Shown here in pieces: positions 9,131-21,500 of a stretch of 45,303 bases of DNA. The translations under genes and the position numbers were made by a program. The stretch lies in the NCBI GenBank assembly GCA_031263525.1, contig JAISFP010000219.1:1-45303 (forward strand), given 5' to 3'. The notes beneath the pieces were generated by a model. The model was not told where the DNA came from and did no database searches. It saw only the letters and a list, made by a program, of their open reading frames with translations. The first letter of the stretch is position 1. Every line of letters starts with the position of its first letter. This DNA comes from Deltaproteobacteria bacterium (GTDB taxonomy: Bacteria > Desulfobacterota > Desulfarculia > Adiutricales > Adiutricaceae).

Positions 9131-9586
9131 GTATCATGCGCTTCATGCGCGAGCAACTCCACTGACATGCTACTGGCTGCGGCATTACCCGGCTGAACGT
9201 GACGAATGCGGCATGACCCGACAGAACCGTCAGGAAAGCCAGAACCGGCAGAACAGACAGAACCTGCAGTTCCGCAGTGCCCTGTGCCTGGCCGAGCCGA
9301 GATCGCCGGCAACGCCGCCGGCTCCTCCTGCCCCGGTGCCTGGCCTGCCGCGCCAGCCGTCAGCCGCCGCACGGACTCCGGCATCAGCCGCGGCCCCCGG
9401 CGTCCCGTTCCGTCCGGCGGGCGGTCCGCCTCCGGACCGCGTCATTCCGCCCGCCTCATGTCCTCCGACATCGTCCGCGACATCCGGAATCCGGATTCCG
9501 TTCCCGTTCCCGTCCTGGCAACAGGCGGCCCCCGGCCTTCCCGCAGGGGGGCAGGCCTCCCCCGGGACCGCGCGGCGTCCCTCCGC

Positions 9587-12500
9587 CTAGCCCAGGACCC
9601 CCTCCAGTGCCCGCGCGACGACGGCCGCGCCCTCGCCGGCGAAGAGGGAGGGGCTGTCCCCCTCCACCGCGAGCTCGCTGTACCCGCCCTGGGCCAGGGC
9701 CTTCAGGGGCGCATGCACCCAGGGGAGCGGCAGGTGCCCCTCGGGGATGCCGTCCGAGCTCCGGACGGAAAGCACCGGGGCGGAGGACGGCATGAGCGGC
9801 GTCCCCCACCAGGCCCTGAGCTCGAAGAGGAGGGCCTCCTCGGAGGCCTCCCTGCGCTCGGGGCGCGAGCCCTCGTAGTAGTAGAGGGCGTCCAGGGCCC
9901 TCTTCATCTCCTGCGGGGACGGGTGCGGGAACGGGCCGCCCTCCGGAGGGGGTGCGGCGGCGTCCAGGAACACAAGCGCCCTCGCGCCTATCCCGTGGGA
10001 CTCCTTCAGGCGCCTCGCCGCCTCCCAGGCCAGGGCCCCCTTGAAGCCCGAGGCCAGCATGACGAAGCCGCCCCTGGGGAGCGCCGACGCGAGCGTGCCC
10101 GCGCAGGACTCGGCCCAGAGCCCCATGAGCTCCGCCTCCCTGGCGCCGCGGTGGCTCCGGTGGAAGTCCTCGTAGGGGCTCATGGCCAGGACGGGCACGC
10201 CGGCGGGCAGCGCCTCCCAGATCCCCCTGAACGGCAGGACGCCCGAGGCCGCGGCCGGGGCCAGCACCAGCGCGGGGCCCCTCCCCCTCCTGAGCGTGAC
10301 GAGGCCGCCGCCCTTCTCGGCCAGCATGCCCTCCAGGGTCCTCGCCACGTCCTTCATGGTGAAGGAGTTCAGGATCTCCCTGGGCGGGGGCGCCATGCCC
10401 AGCCGCTCCCTGAGCGCCCAGGAGAACTCTGCCGCGGCGAGCGAGTCGCCGCCCAGATCCGAGAAGCGCTCCTCCAGGCCCACCTCCCGGTGCGTGAAGG
10501 CGAGGGCGAGCTCCTTCAGCACGAAGTACTCCCCCAGCGTCCTGGGGGTGACGTCGCTGGCCGTGAAGATCCCTTCCCGCCAGGGCTTCGGCAGGCGAAC
10601 GAAGTCCATCCTCCCCGCCTCGGTGAGCGGGAAGGCCGGTATGCAGGTGACGTTGCGGGGCGCCATGGCCGGGGGCAGCACGGCCCTCAGGTGCGCCTCG
10701 AGCTTCCTCGTGAAGAGGGCGTCGTCGTCCGCGACAGGCCCCTGGGGGCCGGGGGGGCCTCCCGGCCCGCCGGCCGCGCCTGACGACGCCTGGCCGCCCG
10801 TCCCCGGCCCGCCGGGACCGCCCGGGACCGCCGAGCCGTTCCCGCCCCGGACGGGTCCGCCGTCCTTGCCGGAACGTCCGGGACCGCCCGGCCCTCCGGG
10901 GCCGCCCCCTGTCCCGGCGCCGCCGGAACCCTGGCCTGAAGGACCGGCGGCGGGCCCTCCGCCCTTTCCGGGACGCCCGCGCCCGTCCGGGGCGCCCTGC
11001 GCCGCCGCGCCGGCTGGATCTCCCGGTCCGGGCCCGCCGTCCTTTCCGGGCAGGCCGTCCGCAGGCCCCCGGGCCGGCCCGGGGCCGGGCGCCAGGGCGG
11101 CGGCGTCGTCCGCGATGTCGGGCATGTCCAGGAGGTCGAAGGTCTCATCCCCGAGGCCGAACGGCCCGGTCAGGGCGGGAATCGTCCTGACCGGCGGGGG
11201 GGCCGGCGCCTTCGGGCGGCGCATGGCGGTGGCGGCGGCGGAGGCGCCGCGGCGCACCACGTAGCACTCGGTGAAGAGGAGGCCCTTGGCGTCCGAGAAG
11301 GGCATCACCCTGGCGTCGAAGACGCCGGGATAGAACTTCACGGCCCTCTCTATCTCCTGGAGCTCGGGCTCCAGGCCCAGGAAGTTCAGGATCTCCCCCG
11401 TGCGGCCCTTCGGGTAGACGTTCCCGTCCTGGTCGGCCTCGCCGCGCAGCCCCGTCCTGAAGACGAGCCTGGGCTCCCCGCCGCCGGCCCGGGCGTCCTC
11501 CATGAAGCGTCTGGCGCTCTCCTCGGGACGGTTCAGGTAACCCCGCGCGACGTAGGCGCCGCCCACGGCTATCTCTCCGGCGAGGCCCAGCGGCCTCACC
11601 GTGCCGGAACGGGAGATCACGAAGGTCTCCGCGCCCGGCGACGGCCAGCCCAGGGGATGCACGGTCTCCTGGCGCTCGAGGCGGCGGCGGAGCCCCGCGC
11701 CCAGCGTCTCGCGGGGGCCCCAGTCCGCCCAGAACGCGTAGGGCTGGGGCCTGTAGAAGCTAACGCGCCCGCCCACGGCCACGCAGGCCCTGAGCGTCCT
11801 CGGCGCCTCGGCGCTCTGTATGCCCCGAGACAGCAGGGCCGGCACGAAGGCCACCGTTATGCCCTCGCGCCTGGCGTAGTCCAGGAAGGCCTGGGCGGAG
11901 TCCCTGGCCCAGGACGGCGGGAGGCAGAGCTCGGCCCCGGCGAGGAGCGCCGCGCACGCAGCCGGCAGAGCCTCCGGGGCGGACGAGCCCGTCAGGAGCG
12001 CCACCTTGTCCTGCTGCGAGATCTTCCAGGCGTCCCGCATCTGGCGGGCCCTCGCGGAGAGCGCGGCGTGGGCGAGGACGGCCCCCAGCGAGGGGCCCGA
12101 CCCCCCGGAATAGAGGACCGCGCCGGTTCCTTCCGGCAGGGGCGGCCTGGCGGGCCTCAGCCCCGGCAGGGGCGTGAGCCTGCCGCCCTCCCTGAACACG
12201 AGCCGCGGGGCCGGGTGATCGGCTGCCAGCGGGTTCGTCTCCGCGGTGAGCATCACGAGATCCGGGTCCGCGTCCCTGAGCGAGTTCCTGAGCCTCTGGG
12301 CGATCCATTCAGGATCCATGGGGGCCACCGCCGCCCCGCTCATGACGAGGCTCAGCGCCGCCGTCACGAAGTCCGCGCCCATGGGCATTATGACCGCGCC
12401 CAGGAGATCCGCGCCCATCCCGCCGGAGAATTCCGACACCTCCCGGACCCTGGCGACGAGGCCCCTGCCGTCGAGCCTCCCGTCCTGGCTGGACAGCGCC

Positions 12501-15500
12501 GGCGCCCCGCCCAGCTCCTCCAGGCGCCTGCGGATCATGAACCCCAGGCTCTCCCGCGGGCGCGGGGGGATCTCCGCGCCCCTGCCGAGCTTCCTTATCC
12601 TGGCCATGTCGCCCGAGGCGAGAAGGGTGAGGTCCGCGAGCCTCCTGGAGGGCGACTCCGCCGCCTGGGCGAGGACGCTCAGGAACCCGGTCCTGACGGC
12701 GTGGGCCAGGTCAGCCCCGAGAAGGGAGCGGTCCGCCGCCACCCTGCCCCTGATGCCCGGCTGCCTCCCGGCGGTCCTGAGGCCCGGGGGCGGCGAGGTC
12801 TCGACGTGCAGCGTGAGGGACGGCCCCGGATAGAGCGTCCCGTCCCAGGCCCTGGTCCTGAACCCCTCGGCAGAGGGGGCCGGGCCGCACTGGTCGAAGA
12901 CCACCGCGCTCGTGAAGCGCGACTGAGCCGTCCCGGAAAGGTTCAGCGCCTTCATGACCTTGCCCCAGCCGGGGAAGCGCTCGCCCATGGACGCCCGGCT
13001 GAGCGCGGCAACGCGCTCCCCGCAGGCCCGGACCGCCCAGGAGACGGTGGCGTCGTCGGGGAACTCCACGACCAGGGGCATCATGACCGGCACGCCCTCC
13101 ACGGGGCCCCGGCCGGCGCAGCGCGGGCGGGGCGCGGCCTGCCCGTCCGCGGCCGGGGCGAGCTGCCCCGCGCCCGGGGCGGGCGCCGCCGGACTCCTGG
13201 GCCTGCGGGAGGCCACGGCCTCGCCGGCGGCGAAGCCGTCCGAGTCGTCGTCCCCGCGCCTGTTCTCGCTCCCGGCCGGGCCGGGGTCGCCGTCCAGGTA
13301 CCCCGTGCCCGCCTGGGCGCGGTCGAAGTAGACGGACAGGTACATGAGCCACGCGCTCGCCAGGAAGGCCTTGACCCCTGTCCCGTGGGCGCGGGCCGCC
13401 CTGTAGATGGCCTGCTCGGTCTTGCCGTCTATGGCCAGCTCGACCTCCAGGAGCGGGCTCTCCTGGGCGTCCTCCCTGCCGAAGTCCGCCTTGAGCGGGA
13501 ACGGCGAGCCCGTCCACCCGGAAAGCGAGTTCCGGACGGTGTCCCAGTCGCCCGCGAAGCCCAGGCCCACGGGCGTGACCGGCACTTTCGCGGGCACGAG
13601 TCCCTTCAGTCTCTGGAAGGCCGGGTGGAGCTCCTTGGGGGGCCTGTCGGCCTCGGGATCCGGCGGCGGGAGAGGCGGGTCCGGGAACGGGACGAAGGTC
13701 CCCCTGCCCGCGGCGGCCCTGGACGCCACGGCCTCCAGGAGCATGGTCGCCTCCGGGGGCGACAGCGCCGGCAGGGCGTACACCAGGGTCATGCGGTAGA
13801 CGCCCTCGTCCAGCCTGAAGCACATGAGCCTCATGAGCGGGCCGCGGTGCAGGGCCGGGGCGCCCGCCCCGCCCCACAGGGAGAGCGCCACCTGGACGGC
13901 GGCCTCGCGCGCGGCCTCGGGCGCGCCCTTGCCGAGCGGCTTCAGGTCGCTCGCGGAGAACGCCCTGGGTATCTCGGAGAGGACCGCCCGCATGACGCAC
14001 GGGGCGGGCGTGAATACGCTCCTCAGCTTCGGGGTCTCCCTCACTATGTCCGCGAAGGCCGCTTCCAGGGCGTCCGGGGAGAGCGGCGCCTCCAGCGTCC
14101 ATGACCTGAGCCCCACGAGCCCCATGGGGCCGGCCTGGGTGGCCGCCTGCGCCGCGAGGGCCTGCTGGAAGGGTACGAGCTCCACGAGCTCCTCCACCTT
14201 CGAGACGTCCACGTAGTCCGAAAGAGCCGAGAGCGCCCTGGCCCTGGCCCGCTCCGTCCTGGCCGCGCGAAGCTCCTCCTGCGTGGCGGCGCCCGGGGCC
14301 GGCGGGACGGCACCGTCCGCAGGCTGCGCGGGCTCCGATGCAGAAAGCGACGGCTGGCCGGCTCCGGCATCGTCGACGGATCCGGCTGGAGACACAGGCC
14401 CGGAAGCGGCCGCAGGCACGGCAGGCCCCGAAGCGGCCGCAGGCACGGCAGGCCCGGAAGCGGCCGCAGGCACGGCAGGCCCGTAAGCGGCCGCAGGCAC
14501 GGCAGGCCCCGAAGCGGCCGCAGGCTCGGCAGGCCCCGAAGCGGCCGCAGGCACGGCAGGCCCCGATGCGGCCGCCGGCACGGCAGGCCCGGTAGCGGCC
14601 GCCGGCACGGCAGGCCCCGAAGCGGCCGCAGGCTCGGCCGGCCCCGAAGCGGCCGCAGGCACGGCAGGCCCCGAAGCGGCCGCAGGCACGGCAGGCCCGG
14701 CGGGCGAGGGCGCCGCCGGAACTGCGGGGGCGGAGGGCACTGCGGACGGGAGAGGAACGTCAGGCGGACGTGCCGCGGCATGAGAAGGAGCAGACGGTGC
14801 CGCCGCCTCCGGAACAGGCACAGCCGGCACAGGAGTGACGGCGGGGGCGGCCGGCCTTGCTTGCAGGGTCGCCGCGGGCCTGCCGGCAGACGGTTCCGGA
14901 CCTTGTCCGTATGCCGCAGGCTTTTCCGGCAACGCGGGATCGAAAGTCGCGGGGGCGAGGACCTTGGCGGGGATCTGGAACCCGCCGGTAAAGACGGGCA
15001 GGTCATGCGCCGGGGCGGGAGGGGAAAAGACGGGGGCGCGGGGACCGGTGCCGGACGGCGGGGACGATGGAGGAAGGGGTGACGCGTCGGCGGAAGGAAG
15101 CTGCCGCGCGGAAGGGGCCTGAGCTGCCGGGACAGCTTCGACCGAAGGCGGCTGCCCGGGCGCTTGCGGCGCGGAAGGAGCCGGTCCGGCCGAAGATGAC
15201 AGATCTGGCAGATGCGGCGCGTCCGCCGGCGTTTCTGGCGCTGGGGGCGTTTCTTCCGCTGAAGGCGGCCCGCAAGAGTCAATGTGAGGCTCCGTGTCCC
15301 CTGCGGCGTCCGGCTGAGTCAAGGCGGCCGCCGCGGGGGGAATGGAAGCGTCCGTTTCGGGAGGGGGGGAGGACGGCGTTTCGCCTGGAGCGCCAGAAAC
15401 TTCCGCGGTGCCAAAGGACGCGGCAGGCGCCGCGACGGACTCCGCCGTGTCCGGAGCCTTCGGGCTGTCTGCGGAGACGGGAAGGGCAGGCGGTTCGGAC

Positions 15501-18500
15501 TTGCCGGATGTGCCGGCGGCGCCACCGGCGACCGCCGACGCCTGCGCGTCGGCGTGATGAGGCGGTCCGGACGTTTCTGACGGCACGGAACCGGCATCCC
15601 CGGACACGTCAGAAATTTTCTCGCCGGAAATGTCAGGGGCTGAAGCGGAGGAAGCAGCAGTGCCTCCGGCATCCACAGGCGCGGCGGACGACTTTTTCGC
15701 GGTCTTGCCGGACGCAGAGGAGAAGCTCGTCGCCACGGAGTCGAACACGTCGAAGAGGCTTCTGGCAATGCCGCCAGCCGGAACGTCCGGAACCTTCTCC
15801 GGCTCGTCCGGAGCTTTCGCGGCCTTCCCTGCCTCGCCCCCGGCCTTCGCGGACAGCCCGTCGGCAGTCGCGGCATCGGGCGCATTCAGGGCATCCGGCG
15901 CTTTCGCGGACCGCCCGTCTGCAGACGTTGCCTCTGGCTCTTTCTCGGCGCCGGCGCCGTCCTTCGCGACATCCTGCGCCTTCAAGGACAGCCCGCCTGC
16001 AGGGACGGCCCCGGACGACAGAGCGGCGCCGTCGCCGTCCTTCGCGGCATCCGATGCTTTCAGGGACAGCCCGTCGGATTTCGCGGCCTCGGACGATTCC
16101 GGGCTCTGGCCGCCGGATACCGAGGACCCGGTCGGTTTCGGGGAGTCGTCCCGGACGATTCCGCCGAAATCGAAAGCCACGATGTCTTCCGGCTCGTCCA
16201 GGGGGGTGATGGAGATGTCGGGCGGGAGATCGTTGGACTCGTCCGCAGGCACGACACGGGAGATGTCGACCACGTCCTCCTCGCAGCCTGAATCGTCGGC
16301 TACGGCCACAATTCCGGTGACGTCCTCCGGCTCGGAAGCGGAAGGAGCAGCGGCGTCCTCCCGACCGTCAGCGTCCGCCTTCGCGGCATCGGCGCCGGCT
16401 GCGTCGTCCCGTCCTGCCGCAGTCCCCTTCGCGGTGCCCGAAACGGCGTCCCGCCCGTCAGCATCCGCTTTCGCGGCACCGGCATGGGAGGGGGACTCGC
16501 TCCCGTCCGCGTCCGCCTTCACGGCATCGGCGGAGCGCGCGGCGGAAACGTCATCGTCTGGCGACCTCTGTCCGCTGGCTGGAGCTTCCGCAACGACAGA
16601 AACGGATGAGCCGTCCGTACCTGCGGCAGTTTCCCCGCCGGCCCCGGAACCGACGTCCGGAACGGCGCCCGCCGCTTCAGGCGCGCCGTCCGCGGAAGCG
16701 GCGGCCTGGCCGGACGCGGCAACGGCGGACAACGCCGCGCCCGCCACGGCATCCAGAATGCCCGGAAGCGCCAGGGAAATGCTGTCCCCCGCCGCGGACG
16801 CAGCCTGCACGCCGCCGGAGGGAGCACCCGGCGTCTCGCCCGCAACGGGACTGGCGGCGTCCGTTGCCACGTCCGCAACGGGACTGGCGGCATCCGTTGC
16901 CCCGTCCGCAACGGGAGTGGCGGCGTCCGTTGCCCCGTCCGCAACGGGACTGGCGGCTCCGGACGAGGCGTCCGCCATGCCAGCGAGGGATCCGGAAGCC
17001 GGGGACGCATAACCGCCGTCAATGCCGGCGGATCCGGAATCTGGCGGGACGGAAGCGTCCGGTCCGGACGCCCCGCCGGCGACGGCCGAGCCCGACTCAG
17101 TGCCCGCTACCCCCACGCCGACGGCCCGTATCCCGGAGGACGCCTCGAACCCCTCCCCCTCCCCGTCCCCGGCAAGGGCAATCTCGCCCAGATCCTCGTA
17201 GGCGCCCTCCAGGCGGCCGGGCACGGCGCCGTCGTCCGCCGGACCGGCCTCCTCCGCGACGGGCCCGAACGCGGCGCCCACGCGTCGTGCCATCTCGGCG
17301 GCCACGGCCTCCGGGGTGGGGAACGCGCGGAAGTCCGCGCCCTCGGCCGGGAAGCCGCGGGCGCGGAGGTTCTTGGCCATGAGGTAGGCTATGTCCCCGT
17401 CCAGGCCGCAGGAGGCCAGGGTCCTGCCGGGTTCCGGGTCGGCGCCGGAGAACGCTCGCCACGCGGAGGCCACGGCCTGGCAGGCCTCCAGGTAGACGGG
17501 ATCGCCCTCAAGGGCCCTCTCGGAGGAGAGGGGGCCGAGGTCCGGGGCGGGCAGCCTGGCCGGGACGGGCACGCCGTTCTCGAGCGGTATGCGGCTCACG
17601 AGCGCCAGGCGGGTGGGCACGAGCCAGGCGGGGAGGCTCGAGGCGAGGGTGCGCCTCAGCTTCGCCATCTCGCGGGACTTCTCGCCCTCGTCCTCCTCGC
17701 GGAACGAGGCCTTGAGCCACAGCGCTATCTCCGGGACGCCCTCCCCCGCCCAGATCCCGGCATGCATGTTCTTAAGCGTCGACGGGGAGAAGAGCCTCAG
17801 TTCAACCGCCTCGGGCGAGAAGGCGCGGCCGCGCACGGCGGGGAGCGGGCATGCGTCCGTGCCGGAGAGCACGTTCACGCACCCGTCCTCGTCCAGCCAG
17901 CCGGAGTCCGGGGCCCTCATGAGATCCATGGCCCCCCGCCCGAGGGGGCTGGCCATGAAGATGGACCCCTGCGAGCGCTCGCCCGGCGGCCTGCCCACCG
18001 CCTCGCCGCACAGAGCTATGCCGCCCGGGGCGCCGGGCGGCATGATCCTCCCGTTCCGGTCGGCCACGTAGGCCTCCGTGCCGGAGGCCGGCCGGCCGCG
18101 CGGCGCGGAGGGCCCGTCTGCGCACTCGCGCCAGAGGGCCGGGTATCCCGGCGCTCCGTAGGCGTAGACGACGCGGAGCCCGTCCCAGCCCGGGTACGCC
18201 GTCCCGGAAGTCGGGCCGGACATGGCGAGCGTGGCGAGGCTCCCCAGATCGCTCCGGCCCAGGAGCTTCTTCGCGGCAACCGCGGGCAGCCAGGCGAATG
18301 TCACCGCCCGGTCGCGCAGGAATGTCCCCAGCTCGTCCGCGCCGGGATAGCTGTCCCTTCCCCTGCCGGGGGGCGGCGCCGCGAGACCCGCCACGGCCGC
18401 GCCGGCGCGGAGCGCCGGCACGATGTCCGCGAAGAGCCTTTCCGAGGGCGTTCCGGGAACCGCCATAACCCTGGATCCGGGCCCTATCCCGAACGCCTCG

Positions 18501-21500
18501 CGCGACGCCCGCATGCGCTCCGAGAGCCCGCGGGCGGTGAGCGCGGTCCCGCCGCGCTCCGTGTCCTCGCGGGACCACTCGTTTCCCGGCCCGGGCCGCG
18601 TGGGGTACAGGACCGCCGCGAGACGGCCCGGGTCGCCGGGCGACGGCGCGGCGCCCCGGGCGGCGGCACTCTCCGCCGTGTCGGGGAGAGCTCCGTGACG
18701 TCCCTCGCCTGCATGTCCCCGGCCCTGCGCCTGGCCAGCTCCCCTCGCGCGGGCCAGCCACGCGGACGCAGCGCCCTTGCCCTCCCCGGCGCCGGAACCG
18801 CCGGAACCTTCGGCCGCGTCCCCGCGCGGGTCCCCGGCAGGCGTCCCCGGGCCAAGGGCGTGGGCCAGCACGCTCTCGAAGTCCCACACGGGCGCGCGGA
18901 GCTGCGCGCTCAGGCCCCGCTCGGCGGCGGAGGACTTGGCCAGGTCCTCGGCGTAGGGAAGGAGCTCCGACGACGAAAGCACGGCGTCCGCGGCGCTGTC
19001 GCCCAGCACGAAGCGGTGGCGCCCCTCGGGGAGCATGGGGTCGAGGGGCACGGCGGCGCACCCGGCCCGCACGGCCGAGAGCGCGGCCAAGGCCAGGTGC
19101 GGGCCGTAGGGGAAGAGGATCGCCAGCCGCATGCCCAGGGCCGGGGAGGACGGCGGCGCGCCCGTCCCCAGGCCGCCCAGCGCGCCCATGCCCGAGGACG
19201 CGGCCTTGTCCGAAAGAAAGCGCGCCCCCTCGGACACGGCCCTCGCCACGTCCGCGAAGCTCCAGGCCCTGCCCCCGTGCTCCATGGCCGGGGCGGCGGG
19301 ATCCGCCGCCGGGGAGAGGTCGCCCGGGTCAGGCGGATCTGACGGGTCGGGCGGGCCCGGCTCGTCGGGCGGCCCTGCCGCGCCGGCGCCCCCGCGCCGG
19401 AGCTCCCGTCCGGCCCCCGTGTCCTGCGCGGGCCTGTTCTGGACGCCGGGCGCCCACCTGGAGCCGCGGGAACCGCGCCCGAATCCGGAGCGGCCGCCCG
19501 AGCCGGAAGCCGCCCCCCCGTTTCCGCCGCCGTCCGTCCCGGCCCGGAAACCCGAGCCGAAGCCGGCCCTGCCCCCGAACTCGGCGCCTGGCCCGCGGCC
19601 CTCGCCGGGAGATTCCCCGAAACCGCCGGCAGCGCGCCCTTCCCAGGCGTCCCCGGAGCCGTCGCCCGAAGGATGCCTCCGCTGGACGTCCCCGGCCTCA
19701 TGCCCGAACTCGGCGTCCCCGGCCTCGGGACCGAACCCTCCGTCCGCGGCCTCGGGCCCGAACCCTCCGTCCGCGTCGCCGGCTTCCCGGGCTGCGCGGT
19801 CTCCCCCTCCCCTCCCGGTCTCGGAGGGCCGTCCCCGGGCGGCGTCCAGGGCGCGTTCCCTGAGCGTCCCGGAAAGGAGGGTCACGTCCGAGAGCCTGTT
19901 CCTGGGGGACGCGGCAAGCGCGGCGACGACCCCCAAGAACCCGTCTCGGAAGTCGAGGATCATGGACCGCCTGAAACGCCCGGGCGAGGCGTGTACCGTC
20001 ACCCGCGCCTGCCGCTCGCTCCACTCCAGGTGGAACGTCAGGTCCGCCTCGGAGCGCCTGGGGCGCGGGAGGGGGATCTCGCGGATCTTGAGCGATCCCT
20101 GGGTGAAGCGGGTCTCCTCCTCGGCGAAGAAGACGATGTCGCCCATGTCCAGCCCGCCCGCGGCGCCGCGGATCTCCCAGAGCGGCGCGTAGGCGTGCGG
20201 CGCGGCGTCCGAGTGGAAGCGGTCGAGGCTGGCCGCGCACTCCAGGAAAGTCTTCTGGCCGGTGAGCTCGCAGCGGGCCGGGGCGAGCGACAGGAGGCAG
20301 CCCATGGTGTTCTGGAGGCGCGAGGACAGCATCTCGCGGACCGGGGCGCGGCGGGCGTAAAGCTGGACCTTCTCGCCGTTGAACATGGACAGTGTCGCGG
20401 CGAAGGCGCACTCCACAAGCGTCTGGAGCGGCACGTGCGATATCCGCACCAGGGTCTTGAGCCTCCTGTAGACCTGCTCGTCAATCTCGAAGGACACGGG
20501 CGTCTCGAGCCCGGGGTCCGGCTCGCCCGCCGCCGGCACGAACAGCGACGAGACCGACCTGAGCCCCTTGAGCGCACCCTCCCAGAACTCCCTGTCCGAC
20601 GTCCTCTCCCGGCCCTCGAGGAGCGCCAGGAACTCGCTCATGGGCCTGGGCGCGCCCGTGGGCGGCCTCAAGGCCATGAGCTCGTGCGCGAGCGAGCACA
20701 GGCTGTGCTGGTCGAGGAGCTCCTCCAGGTACGACACGAGCACCAGGGCCCGCGCGGGCTCGGCCTGGAACACGTCCGCCCGGAACAGCGGGTCGCGGGC
20801 GGGATCCGGCCGCGGCACCGCGCGGCGGAACTCCCGGACGCGCTCGTCGCGGTCCGCGGAGGAGAACCCTATGAGCGAAGTGTAGGTGAGCGGCAGCTCG
20901 AGATCGGAGCGGACGGCCAGGCGCGAGCGGGCGACGCCCTCGGTCACCACGGACGTCCTCAGTATCTCGTGGCGGGCGCCCAGGAGCTCCAGGCGGGCGC
21001 CCAGGGCGAAGGGGTCGGCGTCCACGGGAATCTCCAGGAGCCGCTGGGCGTAGCGCGCCCCGCCCCGCTCCCAGGACGCGGCCACCGCCTCCATGGCGGG
21101 GGTGAGCGGCGACACGAAATGGACAGTCCCGGGCGCCAGCGCCTCCGCGACCCGCGCCTCGTCCTCCAGCTCCTTCGCCTGGAACCGCTGCGCCCTCGAC
21201 CCTGCCGCGAAGGGCATTGACGGGTCGTCCCCGAGCGCGGGGGCCGGCTCCGCGCCGCGGGCCGCCCGCGGGCGGGCGTCGCCCGGCGACGCGCCGGCCT
21301 GGCCGCCCGCGGACGGCGGTCCGCCTCCCGCGGGGCCCGCGTCCTCCGCCGCCTCGCGCAGGCTGAGAGCCGCCAGGAGATCAGAGCCGGCCAGCGCCCA
21401 TCCGCCCGCCCGCAGCTGCTGGGAGGCGAAGAACGCCGAAAGAGAGTCCCCGCCCTGCTCCTCGAAGCCCAGATCGGGATCCAGGAGCTCGGAGGGCATG

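Noticed and set aside
11657-14104. 815-aa + strand ORF opposite A5/C6
   Set aside because: Shadow ORF; no recognisable family and typical GC-rich antisense composition.
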